Positions 7,526 to 14,168 of a stretch of DNA of 31,633 nucleotides are shown in pieces (within the stretch, counting starts at the first letter, position 1; each line of letters begins with the position of its first letter). A program made the translations under genes and the position numbers. Source of the DNA: a virus; IMG/VR virus record IMGVR_UViG_3300049856_000101, positions 1-31,633 of that record; one strand, given 5' to 3'. Under the pieces are notes generated by a model that was not told the origin of the DNA, searched no databases, and saw nothing but the letters and a program-made list of their open reading frames with translations.

Positions 7526-7812
7526 TGCGCGTCACTGTCTTAGCCACTTGTACCCGTTGCGATGGTGCGCTTGCGTTAAAACAAGCTGCTATTGCAGAGG
7601 GTTATACTGTGACTATGGAGAGCGTGAACCGTTCAGATGATCGTACTGAGAGATCAGCACAGGTAGGGATAGGGCTGCCTGTGCTGATTCGTGAAGATGG
7701 TGCTTTGTCTGACGACGGCGTTAAATGGATTGGCGAAAAAAAGAAACGGACAAAAGTTACCAATCCGCTAGATGAAGTAGTAGAAGATGCCTTGCACAGT
7801 CTCCCTAAGTAA
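7525..7812 (+). CDS. Glutaredoxin-like (NrdH-type) small redox protein
   Basis: A 95-residue protein with a thioredoxin-fold pattern: first strand MRVTVLAT, then Cys9-Thr-Arg-Cys12 at the start of a helix, and GLPVLI around Pro52 fitting the cis-proline strand, followed by DGALSDDG. These are the elements of glutaredoxin/NrdH proteins, which reduce disulfides or supply electrons to ribonucleotide reductase. No reductase gene is in the genome, so it would use a host partner or act on phage or host disulfides. Unlike many phage glutaredoxins of nucleotide modules, it lies among late genes between the tape measure and lysin. The extra C-terminal tail is Lys/Glu-rich. Confidence 0.7.
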   Translation: MRVTVLATCTRCDGALALKQAAIAEGYTVTMESVNRSDDRTERSAQVGIGLPVLIREDGALSDDGVKWIGEKKKRTKVTNPLDEVVEDALHSLPK

Positions 7813-8134
7813 AGCATTTCTGGATGACTTCCAGCAATCGACTCATACCACAATGATGAATATGACCATGCAAACTGTTGTAGAGATGAAAAAATTAGCG
7901 CCTTTTGCGAAGCCGTCACAATACCCGAGGGGCTACCCTACAACACCTGGAAGGCTTGTCCAATCTATAAACCGCAGAGGTAGTGGGCTTAAACGTGAAA
8001 TTTATTCTACTGTGCCTTATGCGGTGCGTCGTAACTACGAGAATGATCTTAACCCTGAAACTAAGCATTATGTAGAACGCGCCATCGACAATGTAATGCG
8101 CGGTAAAAGTTCACAATGGTGGCAGGCATCTTAA
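7787..8134 (+). CDS. Neck / minor capsid-like head-tail joining protein
   Basis: A 115-residue protein whose C-terminal half (EIYSTVPYAVRRNYENDLNP, then a helix HYVERAIDNVM) fits the HK97 gp10 / Minor_capsid_2 neck-protein pattern, in which a conserved P-Y-A segment precedes the final helix. Neck proteins join head and tail. The usual place for such a gene is between capsid and tube genes; here it lies after the tape measure and redoxin genes. It overlaps the previous gene by 26 bases. Function is inferred from this short similarity, so it is tentative; another minor virion protein is possible. Confidence 0.5.
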   Translation: MPCTVSLSKAFLDDFQQSTHTTMMNMTMQTVVEMKKLAPFAKPSQYPRGYPTTPGRLVQSINRRGSGLKREIYSTVPYAVRRNYENDLNPETKHYVERAIDNVMRGKSSQWWQAS

Positions 8135-8149
8135 TCAAAGGGGAATAAA

Positions 8150-8821
8150 ATGGGCCAAAGAGTAGACAATTTTGTTTTAATTGCACTGTCACAAAAGGGT
8201 GACCCGTACGTTTTGGGGGCAGAGGCATCTAAAGCTAATCCTAACCCGAGGGCTTTTGACTGTAGTGAACTTGTTGAATGGGCTGCAGGGCGTGCAGGTC
8301 TTTTTATGCCAGATGGTACTTGGGCGCAATATCAGCATTGTAAACGTAACCGAAAGATTATTACTGTTGAACAGGCTATAAGAACTAGGGGGGCGCTTCT
8401 ATTTATTGCTAAGGGCGCTGGCGCTGGCGGTGGGCGTGGTAACCATATAGCTATTTCTTTGGGTGACGGGCGCACCATTGAAGCTAGGGGCAGAGCGTAT
8501 GGCACTAACGTATTTAATGCGCGTGGTCGTCGATGGACTCATGGCGGTCTTATTCCAGGTGGCGATTATTCTCATGGCGTTGCTGCGCCTGTAATTAATG
8601 CTAGCGGTAACATCTCTGTTGGTAAAGGGTTTACTCAGGTTCTAAAGGTTGGTTCTACTGGCCCGAATGTTAAAGCGCTGCAAGCTAAGTTAGGGATTAA
8701 AGCCGATGGAAGTTTTGGCCCTAAAACTAAAGCTGCAGTTGTTGCATGGCAAAAACGAAATCGTCTTACTGCAGATGGTGTTGTTGGCCCTATAACACGC
8801 AAACGGTTGTTTGGGTTTTGA
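8150..8821 (+). CDS. Endolysin: NlpC/P60 peptidase with C-terminal peptidoglycan-binding domain
   Basis: A 223-residue lysin. Residues 1-150 are an NlpC/P60 cysteine peptidase, with Cys38 in FDCSELVEWA and His99 in GNHIAISLGDG as catalytic residues; these enzymes cut peptide stems of peptidoglycan. Residues about 160-223 are a PG_binding_1 domain (VGSTGPNVKALQAKLGI, DGSFGPKTKAAV, DGVVGPITRKRL), which anchors the enzyme to the wall. No signal peptide is visible, so it should need a holin to reach the wall, and holin-like genes follow at once. Start ATG has GGGGAATAAA upstream. The architecture is common in phages of Actinobacteria. Confidence 0.9.
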   Translation: MGQRVDNFVLIALSQKGDPYVLGAEASKANPNPRAFDCSELVEWAAGRAGLFMPDGTWAQYQHCKRNRKIITVEQAIRTRGALLFIAKGAGAGGGRGNHIAISLGDGRTIEARGRAYGTNVFNARGRRWTHGGLIPGGDYSHGVAAPVINASGNISVGKGFTQVLKVGSTGPNVKALQAKLGIKADGSFGPKTKAAVVAWQKRNRLTADGVVGPITRKRLFGF

Positions 8822-8822
8822 T

Positions 8823-9233
8823 ATGAGTCAAGTGATCGGGGGGGCGTTAGTTGTTGTTATTCTGTTTTTTATGGCAGGGCTAATAGGATTAGGAAAAAAA
8901 CTTATACATAAGGTTTTAGGCGAATTTAAAAATGAGATTATAGACAATCTTGCAGAGATTAAAAGTAATGTTATTCAAGTGAATAACGCTGTCAATCATG
9001 TTGAAGAGGGCACGCCTACTTTGTCTGATCGTGTTGATGCTCTTAATGGCACGCTTGAATACACGCAAGGGGTTTTAACTGTCTATAAAAAAGAATCGAC
9101 TGAACAGTTTGGAGAATTACACAAGGGCCAGGATATGTTACGTGGAATGATTGAAACCGTGAAAGATGATGTAGAAAAAATTAGGGAATCGGTAGACAGA
9201 CGGAACTTTACTAGGGGGAATGATGGTAAATAA
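8823..9233 (+). CDS. Membrane-anchored coiled-coil protein, possible holin or lysis regulator
   Basis: A 136-residue protein starting at ATG one base after the lysin stop; TTG 8811 within the lysin gene is less likely. Residues 4-26 form one membrane helix, followed by a basic face (GKKLIHKVL) and a long charged coiled coil up to the C-terminus. Position after the lysin and the single N-terminal membrane segment resemble the actinophage DUF2746-type proteins found in lysis cassettes, often called holins. It overlaps the next gene by 14 bases. Function is inferred from position and topology. Confidence 0.65.
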   Translation: MSQVIGGALVVVILFFMAGLIGLGKKLIHKVLGEFKNEIIDNLAEIKSNVIQVNNAVNHVEEGTPTLSDRVDALNGTLEYTQGVLTVYKKESTEQFGELHKGQDMLRGMIETVKDDVEKIRESVDRRNFTRGNDGK

Positions 9234-9405
9234 GATAACAGATAAATTGAATGGTGAGCCTGTGGCGTTGGCTGCTTTGTTTATTGCAGCGGTTGGTGTT
9301 GTTACGGCGTTTGTGCCTATGGATGATATTCAACAGTCAGCGTTGATTGTTTTCGCGTCTGCACTTGCAGGGTTTTTTGCGCGTTCTAAAGTCTCGCCTG
9401 TTTGA
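9220..9405 (+). CDS. Putative holin with two membrane segments
   Basis: A 61-residue hydrophobic protein. Two membrane helices (about 16-33 and 40-55) are separated by a short acidic turn (VPMDDIQQ), with a basic C-terminal end (ARSKVSPV). This is class II holin topology. Together with the preceding coiled-coil protein it may form a two-gene holin system that releases the NlpC/P60 lysin. ATG 9220 and 9223 are both possible; GGGG lies 5 bases upstream of 9220. Its stop abuts a small minus-strand gene. Confidence 0.7.
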   Translation: MMVNKITDKLNGEPVALAALFIAAVGVVTAFVPMDDIQQSALIVFASALAGFFARSKVSPV

Positions 9406-9567
9406 TTACCATTTAGGATAGATTTTTTTACCGTCAGGGGCTTTCGCTGATCTGCGATCACCTGCGACTATATAGCCATTTATTATTAGCGTTTGCGTTT
9501 CTTTCGCGTTAAAGCGTTTCTTTCGCAATGTTCTGCCAACTATTGCAAGCATGTTTTCATTTACCAT
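9406..9567 (-). CDS. Small basic protein on the opposite strand, unknown
   Basis: A 53-residue open frame on the minus strand (MVNENMLAIVGRTLRKKRFN, ending KKIYPKW). It begins at 9567 with GGGG 9 bases upstream of ATG and its stop directly abuts the holin stop at 9405, so the two genes are convergent with no gap. It is strongly basic, suggesting nucleic-acid binding, though no fold is recognisable. The good ribosome binding site, sensible composition and snug fit into a 251-base gap support reality; its short length and opposite strand are reasons for doubt. Confidence 0.5.
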   Translation of the reverse strand: MVNENMLAIVGRTLRKKRFNAKETQTLIINGYIVAGDRRSAKAPDGKKIYPKW

Positions 9568-9656
9568 TAAAGTCTGCCCCTTCTACGTCGATAGGTGTTC
9601 TATAAGGAATTGAGTTTAGTCCAGGGAAGGACACGCTTATTGAAGGGACAAAGAAA

Positions 9657-9986
9657 TTGAAGCCATTAGATATTGACGTGCCATTATCGAAAGATCGGAG
9701 TTGGCACTTTCCAGCAAAAACCCTAGCCGTGTTTGTTGTTTTGGGGGCGGCGTTTTGGGCAGGGCATAGTTTCCAGCCTGTGAAGCCTGAGCTGCCTGCT
9801 AACGCACAGTGTATTGCTAGTAATCAAGCTACTAAAGATGCAGCGAAAGTGTTTTCTGTGCAGCTTGTAGCGGCGTTAGATGGTGTTGATGCGCCAGCGC
9901 CTGACTTATCGAAAGTTAAAACTGCTTCGCTTGAATGTAAAGCCACCAAAGATGAGGTTACTGTGAAAGTTGAGGCTGCGAAATGA
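9657..9986 (+). CDS. Membrane-anchored exported small protein, unknown
   Basis: A 109-residue protein starting with TTG, supported by AAGGGA 8 bases upstream. One membrane helix at about 23-40 is preceded by a charged cytoplasmic segment and followed by an Ala/Lys-rich outside domain with two cysteines (Cys52 and Cys93) that could form a disulfide. It is part of the cluster of small membrane proteins between lysin and transglycosylase and may assist lysis. I do not recognise a family. Confidence 0.65.
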   Translation: MKPLDIDVPLSKDRSWHFPAKTLAVFVVLGAAFWAGHSFQPVKPELPANAQCIASNQATKDAAKVFSVQLVAALDGVDAPAPDLSKVKTASLECKATKDEVTVKVEAAK

Positions 9987-10219
9987 TTCTTCTAACTTTA
10001 AGTGCCATAGCGTTTGTTTTGTCTTTGCCGTTATTTATGAAACATGCAGCCTATAAACGGCGTTACCGTAAGGTTCACCCTGGTTGCGCGTGGATTCCGC
10101 CAACTGGAAACCTTTGGGTGGCAGCGTGTCTGCTTACTTTCGCTGCAATGTCTCTACTGTTCTATGTAGACCCTGCATCTTTTGAATCTTTCAAGGGGGC
10201 GCTCTATGGAACTTTTTAG
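9983..10219 (+). CDS. Small protein with two membrane helices, unknown
   Basis: A 78-residue protein overlapping the previous gene by ATGA. Membrane helices at about 2-19 and 46-64 flank a strongly basic loop (HAAYKRRYRKVHPG). Size and topology are holin-like, but there are already two holin candidates. It could be an antiholin or a superinfection-related membrane protein. It overlaps the next short open frame by 14 bases. Confidence 0.6.
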   Translation: MILLTLSAIAFVLSLPLFMKHAAYKRRYRKVHPGCAWIPPTGNLWVAACLLTFAAMSLLFYVDPASFESFKGALYGTF

Positions 10220-10286
10220 ATTCATCTGCAAGTGGTATTACCGCGCTAGAGATACCCATATTGTTTTGGTTAGGCGGTCGAAATGA
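10206..10286 (+). CDS. Micro-ORF linking two lysis-region genes
   Basis: A 26-residue open frame (MELFRFICKWYYRARDTHIV...) with GGGGGC 5 bases upstream of ATG. It overlaps the previous gene by 14 bases and the transglycosylase start by ATGA, so it closes a 63-base gap and could be a translational coupler or a tiny basic, aromatic-rich peptide. Reality rests on gene packing only. Confidence 0.4.
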   Translation: MELFRFICKWYYRARDTHIVLVRRSK

Positions 10287-10777
10287 AACATCTTTTTTTG
10301 GCTGCATGTTTTGCGCTTGTCGTCGTCATGGGTGTAGGGCAATTTACTCAAAAGGGATTTTCTTACACTATGGCTTATCAGAAAGCACAGGCGGTACTAG
10401 AACAACCTGCACAAGCCACGCCAGCCATTCCAGTTTATTGTGTTGGTCGAGAAGCCATCTGCGATTCTCTAAAGAAAGTAGGCTTTCCTGACGACCAGGT
10501 GCATGTAATGGTGGCAATAGCGAAAGCAGAATCTAACTTCCGTGCAGATGCCAAAGGCGATATTGCTCTTATGACTTCAAAATGGTCTTACAGTTACGGA
10601 TTCTTTCAGATACGACTACTAAAGAACCCTGGCAGTACATGGTGGCGCGACGCTGCTTTTGTTGAAGCGTCTCTAGATAACCAAGCTAAGGCAGCCTACG
10701 CAATTAGTGGTTCAGGTAAGGGTGACTTCTACCCTTGGAGTACGTGGCGTTTCGGACAATACAAGAAATGGCTCTAA
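10283..10777 (+). CDS. Secreted lysozyme-like transglycosylase (SLT type)
   Basis: A 164-residue protein with a signal peptide or N-terminal anchor at residues 1-20 and a lysozyme-like domain from about 52. Glu83 in AIAKAESNF is the likely catalytic acid, and SYGFFQIRLL at about 104-113 matches the substrate-groove motif of lytic transglycosylases (GLFQI-like). These enzymes cut the glycan strand of peptidoglycan. With a signal peptide it can act from outside without the holin, as a second lysis enzyme or as a wall-opening protein. It lies at the end of the lysis cluster; its stop overlaps that of the converging minus-strand gene. Confidence 0.8.
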   Translation: MKHLFLAACFALVVVMGVGQFTQKGFSYTMAYQKAQAVLEQPAQATPAIPVYCVGREAICDSLKKVGFPDDQVHVMVAIAKAESNFRADAKGDIALMTSKWSYSYGFFQIRLLKNPGSTWWRDAAFVEASLDNQAKAAYAISGSGKGDFYPWSTWRFGQYKKWL

Positions 10778-11028
10778 CTCATGCGCCCTTTTAAACCACG
10801 CCTACGCACACCCCTGCCATGTGTAGAAACAAGATCACTCTTACCCCAAAGCAATATGCGATTACCCTGACGGTCTACAGACTCACACGATGGCTCAGTT
10901 GCAAGCCTCATCTTTTTTGGCTGCCCTTTAGTGCGCACCTCAACAACGCGATCAGAGGGAGGCACAAAATCCATAGAAGTACCTACCATCCAACGGCCAT
11001 TATCTTGAACCCAAAACACTCTAGACAT
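10774..11028 (-). CDS. Small basic beta-rich protein on the opposite strand, unknown
   Basis: An 84-residue protein (MSRVFWVQDNGRWMVG... ) rich in Trp, Val and Arg. The middle part (VVEVRTKGQPKKMRLA, then NRILLWGK) resembles small SH3-like beta domains often seen in phage genes, but I do not assign a family. The ATG at 11028 is preceded by TATAAT with exactly six bases between, so the transcript would start at or next to the start codon, i.e. leaderless. An in-frame GTG at 11046 lies upstream of that box and is less likely. It converges on the transglycosylase gene with overlapping stops. Confidence 0.6.
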   Translation of the reverse strand: MSRVFWVQDNGRWMVGTSMDFVPPSDRVVEVRTKGQPKKMRLATEPSCESVDRQGNRILLWGKSDLVSTHGRGVRRRGLKGRMS

Positions 11029-11034
11029 ACCTAA

Positions 11035-11040
11035 ATTATA
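11035..11040 (-). promoter_or_regulatory. Consensus -10 box (TATAAT) for a leaderless minus-strand transcript
   Basis: On the minus strand TATAAT at 11040-11035 is separated from ATG 11028 by six bases, the spacing at which transcription starts on the start codon. No -35 box is evident (AAGTTT at the expected place). Leaderless mRNAs are common in Actinobacteria. Confidence 0.5.
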
Positions 11041-11105
11041 CCTCACACCTACAACAAAAACTTAAACTTTCTTGCAAGCCTGACATTTCGGACACCCCAT
11101 TTTCG

Positions 11106-11140
11106 CATGTTATGTAAAGTAAAATTCATGTTATGTAAAG
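11106..11140. repeat. Direct repeat CATGTTATGTAAAG x2, 21 bp apart
   Basis: Identical 14-mers at 11106-11119 and 11127-11140 start exactly 21 bp apart, two turns of the DNA helix, so a protein would meet both on the same face. This is typical of operator pairs or iterons. It lies 78 bp upstream of the ATG of the minus-strand gene and could control it or serve in replication. Confidence 0.7.
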
Positions 11141-11453
11141 CTAGAAACACTAAAAGCCCAGGTCAAAAAGAACTTTAAAAATCTTCCCGAAAACTTGACT
11201 TTCGCGCACAAAATGATGAAGGATATAGCCCAGCAAATGAGTATCGCGACGGAGCGATTCGGGTACGAGCAAAGACACCTGACAAGTACACACAAAAATT
11301 AAGTTGCACTTCAAAAAAATTTACAGATCACCAACTACTTCACTCTAAGACAAAAACGTACGAAGTTCTGGCGCAAGTCGATAGCCGTAAAGAAAAAAGA
11401 AAGCAGCCCTGCACGAGGTGGAAAAAACCAACACGGACACTTTCTTCAAAGCG

Positions 11454-11463
11454 ATGCTAGCAT
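11454..11463. promoter_or_regulatory. Perfect 10-bp palindrome ATGCTAGCAT
   Basis: ATGCTAGCAT at 11454-11463 is perfectly self-complementary and ends six bases before a weak promoter (TTTCAC at 11469-11474, 17 bases, TAGATT at 11492-11497) of the gene at 11510. It may be an operator; a 10-bp palindrome can also occur by chance. Confidence 0.3.
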
Positions 11464-11509
11464 GACACTTTCACAGATGGTATCATTGCCTTAGATTCTG
11501 TAGAAATGA

Positions 11510-11866
11510 GTGTCCGTGTCTAACTGTGCTGCAAGTTTAACTATCCCTTACAAGTCCGTTTTTTCGATACCTATAATTTTGAAACGTGACGGCGCGCCTA
11601 TCATTTTTAATGGCACACTTTTGTTTATGGTTAAAGGTTCAAAAAGTGACCCTGACACTGAAGCGATAATTTCTAAAAACTTGACGATCATCAACACTGA
11701 CGGTAACCCCTACCATGCAATGCTTTCTTTTAATCTGACAGACACTAGCCATGATGTAGGTAAATATTTTTTTGGTTTCAAAACTGGCGATACTGGCGTT
11801 TGGCTTCCAACCGTCACAGATGTAGCAGAGATCACTGATTCGATTGTGCAAGGGCAAACCGCATGA
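11510..11866 (+). CDS. BppU-like N-terminal domain baseplate/fibre-attachment protein
   Basis: A 118-residue beta-rich protein with the layout of the immunoglobulin-like BppU N-terminal domain: an SIPIILKRDGAPIIFNGTLLFMVKG strand pair followed by acidic loop, SFNLTDTSHDVGKYFFGFKTGD and a final strand. In lactococcal phages BppU attaches receptor-binding proteins to the baseplate; similar domains occur at the base of many tail fibres. The start codon is GTG 11510 or GTG 11516. The next gene, a long fibre, overlaps the stop by four bases, so the two are made together. Similarity is by strand pattern, hence moderate confidence. Confidence 0.55.
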   Translation: MSVSNCAASLTIPYKSVFSIPIILKRDGAPIIFNGTLLFMVKGSKSDPDTEAIISKNLTIINTDGNPYHAMLSFNLTDTSHDVGKYFFGFKTGDTGVWLPTVTDVAEITDSIVQGQTA

Positions 11867-13956
11867 GCGATACAATAGTTGTTGATCTGGTAGAGCCTGA
11901 CCCGATAGATGTAATATTCCCACAAGTCGGCGTGCCTGGCGTCGGTGTGCCTATGGGTGGTGCTGCAGATCAGGCTTTAATTAAAGTTGATGGAGACGAT
12001 TACAACACCGAATGGGCGGACGTAGCCAACTCTGTCAATGGGCAGACAGGTGCAGTAGTTCTTGATGCAGCCGATGTTGGTGCTGAACCTGCCTTTGTAA
12101 AAGGCGATCTTATTGCAGGCACTAATGTCACGCTTGATGGTGATCTTACAGATCGACTTGTTGGTACAGGCGATGTAACAATTAACGTAACGGGTGGCGA
12201 TAGTGCAGTTGATTCAGTTAATGGGCAGACAGGTGCAGTAGTTTTAGATACAGATGACATTGCCGACACTGCAGCCAACAGGTTCACTGACGATACCGCA
12301 ATTGCACGGCTTGCGAATACGTCAGGCGCGAATACTGGCGATCAAAACCTGACACCATATTTCAATAAATCCGTTGACGACATGGATGACATAACTGACG
12401 GTACAACCTACAAGAAATATTCTGCCACAGAGAAAACAAAACTTGCAGGCATTCAAGCAGGCGCGGAAGTAAATGTTAACGCCGATTGGAACTCTGCTAG
12501 TGGCGATTCAGAGATACTTAACAAGCCTTCAATTCCTTCTATTGCAAACCTGTTTAATAAAACTACTGACGATGCAGATGACATAACAGAGGGTACAACA
12601 AACAAGTTCATTTCTGCTACACAAAAAACCGATCTTACCGATGGAGGCGATACATCTCTGCACTTTCACGCTGCAGACCGCGCACGCGCCAACCACACTG
12701 GCACACAAACAGCGTCAACTATTTCTGACTTCTCATCTGCAGCGGATGTACGCATTGCAGCACAAAAAGGTGTGCCTAACGGTTTAGCCGAATTAGATGG
12801 CTCAGGTAAAATAAATTCTGCAGAACTGCCACCGCTAGCGATAACAGAGGCTTTCGCTGTTGCATCTCAAGCAGCGATGCTTGCGTTAGTAGCGCAACAA
12901 GGTGACATTGCTATACGTTCAGATATAAACAAAACTTTTATTTTGTCAACTAACTCGCCAACAGTTTTGGCAGATTGGCTAGAACTAAAAACACCTACCG
13001 ATGCAGTGCTTTCTTTCAATGGTCGCACTGGCGCGATCTCACCAACATCGGGTGACTATACCGCTGCACAAACAACTAACACGCCTGCAGGTACTATCTC
13101 TGCTACAGACGTGCAAGGCGCATTAAATGAACTTGATACCGAAAAAGTTCCAACAAGTCGCACAGTAAACGGACAAGCTTTAACAGCTAACGTGACATTA
13201 ACAAAGTCAGATGTTGGACTCGGCAATGTAGACAATACGTCAGATGCAAACAAGCCTGTCTCTACTGCTACCCAAACCGCATTGAACCTCAAAGCGAATA
13301 TAGCTTCACCAACATTTACAGGCACGGTGACTATTCCTACAGGCGCATCAATCACAGCACCAACTGGAATAGTAAAAGCAGATGTTGGACTCGGCAATGT
13401 AGACAATACGTCAGATGCAAACAAGCCTGTCTCTACTGCTACCCAAACCGCATTGAACCTCAAAGCGAATATAGCTTCACCAACATTTACAGGCACGGTG
13501 ACTATTCCTACAGGCGCATCAATCACAGCACCAACTGGAATAGTAAAAGCAGATGTTGGACTCGGCAATGTAGACAATACAAGTGACGCCACAAAAAACG
13601 CTGCAGCGTCAACACTCACAAACAAAAGAATCCAACCACGCGTATCTGTTGCTGCATCTGCCTCAACTCTCACGCCAGAAAAAGATACTTTTGATGCATT
13701 TTCTCTTACTGCATTAGCTGCAAACTTAACTATCGCCAATCATTCAACTTCAACACCTACAAACTTTGAAAAAATACAGATCAGAATCGTAGACAATGGC
13801 ATGCCACGCACGTTGACTTTTGGTACAAACTACATTGCACGTGGTGGTCTTGCGCTGCCAACAACAACAGTTGCAAACAAAATGATGACATTAGGATTCG
13901 AATGGGTAACATCATTGTTAAAATATAATCTAATCGCATTAAGCCAGGAAACATAA
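11863..13956 (+). CDS. Tail fibre protein with tandem repeats
   Basis: A 697-residue fibre. The N-terminal region has a PQVGVPGVGVPMGG turn-rich segment and two copies of a SVNGQTGAVVLD motif (nt about 12029 and 12217) common in phage fibres. The middle has LFNKTTDDADDITEGTTNKF repeats. From nt 13208 the DVGLGNVDNTSDANKPVST module, also widespread in tail fibres, occurs twice as an exact 171-bp (57-residue) duplication plus a partial third copy. The C-terminal ~110 residues (DTFDAFSLTALAANLTIAN onward) form a beta-rich head domain often found at fibre tips. The protein should be a trimer on the tail or baseplate, contacting the host surface. Confidence 0.85.
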   Translation: MSDTIVVDLVEPDPIDVIFPQVGVPGVGVPMGGAADQALIKVDGDDYNTEWADVANSVNGQTGAVVLDAADVGAEPAFVKGDLIAGTNVTLDGDLTDRLVGTGDVTINVTGGDSAVDSVNGQTGAVVLDTDDIADTAANRFTDDTAIARLANTSGANTGDQNLTPYFNKSVDDMDDITDGTTYKKYSATEKTKLAGIQAGAEVNVNADWNSASGDSEILNKPSIPSIANLFNKTTDDADDITEGTTNKFISATQKTDLTDGGDTSLHFHAADRARANHTGTQTASTISDFSSAADVRIAAQKGVPNGLAELDGSGKINSAELPPLAITEAFAVASQAAMLALVAQQGDIAIRSDINKTFILSTNSPTVLADWLELKTPTDAVLSFNGRTGAISPTSGDYTAAQTTNTPAGTISATDVQGALNELDTEKVPTSRTVNGQALTANVTLTKSDVGLGNVDNTSDANKPVSTATQTALNLKANIASPTFTGTVTIPTGASITAPTGIVKADVGLGNVDNTSDANKPVSTATQTALNLKANIASPTFTGTVTIPTGASITAPTGIVKADVGLGNVDNTSDATKNAAASTLTNKRIQPRVSVAASASTLTPEKDTFDAFSLTALAANLTIANHSTSTPTNFEKIQIRIVDNGMPRTLTFGTNYIARGGLALPTTTVANKMMTLGFEWVTSLLKYNLIALSQET
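13208..13581 (+). repeat. Exact 171-bp tandem duplication with partial third copy in the tail fibre gene
   Basis: Bases 13208-13378 and 13379-13549 are identical by eye, and a third copy begins at 13550 and continues to about 13581 before diverging. The 57-residue unit keeps frame, so it lengthens the fibre shaft by one module. Identity without even silent changes indicates a recent duplication, or homogenising recombination. Confidence 0.9.
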
Positions 13957-13957
13957 G

Positions 13958-14167
13958 ATGCTAGATTTTGAAGAAACACCGCAAGTAGTTTTTGAAGTCA
14001 AAGACGCGGGTGGCAATATCGTCTATCGTGACGCGATCACATACGAAACTATGGCAGAACTACGAGCCGATTCCAAAGCAGAACGCGAAACAAAATTCCA
14101 AGCACGATATGACGCCTATATTATTGCTAGAGATGCGCCAACAAGCTCACCTGCTTTAGAGGAGTAG
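13958..14167 (+). CDS. Small acidic protein downstream of the tail fibre
   Basis: A 69-residue protein with a beta hairpin-like start (PQVVFEVKDAGGNIVYRDA) and a charged helix (TMAELRADSKAERETKFQARYDAYIIA). AGGA lies 8 bases before ATG. Genes directly behind fibre genes often encode fibre assembly chaperones; the helix-rich second half would allow this, but no family is recognised. Confidence 0.65.
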   Translation: MLDFEETPQVVFEVKDAGGNIVYRDAITYETMAELRADSKAERETKFQARYDAYIIARDAPTSSPALEE

Positions 14168-14168
14168 C

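Larger units (their letters stand above)
11047..11509. other. Intergenic region with direct repeats; possible regulatory or replication site
   Basis: The longest stretch without a convincing gene (463 bases), between the minus-strand small gene and the tail-fibre operon. It is A-rich on the + strand and holds a 14-bp direct repeat (11106 and 11127), a 10-bp palindrome at 11454-11463 and a weak promoter for the fibre operon at 11469-11497. Two open frames cross it on the + strand (ends near 11301 and 11460), but neither has a start codon with a ribosome binding site. The switch of base skew on the + strand falls in or near this region. Confidence 0.6.

Noticed and set aside
11175-11460. Two overlapping plus-strand open frames in the long intergenic region, one with a plausible helical sequence (MMKDIAQQMSIATERF)
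   Set aside because: No start codon with a ribosome binding site, lengths below 30 codons from the first ATG for one, no ATG/GTG/TTG at the beginning of the other, and Lys-rich composition expected from A-rich DNA. Possibly gene remnants, but not supportable as genes.
13056-13739. 227-codon minus-strand open frame with repeats
   Set aside because: It mirrors the exact tandem duplication of the tail fibre gene on the other strand; its repeats are a by-product.
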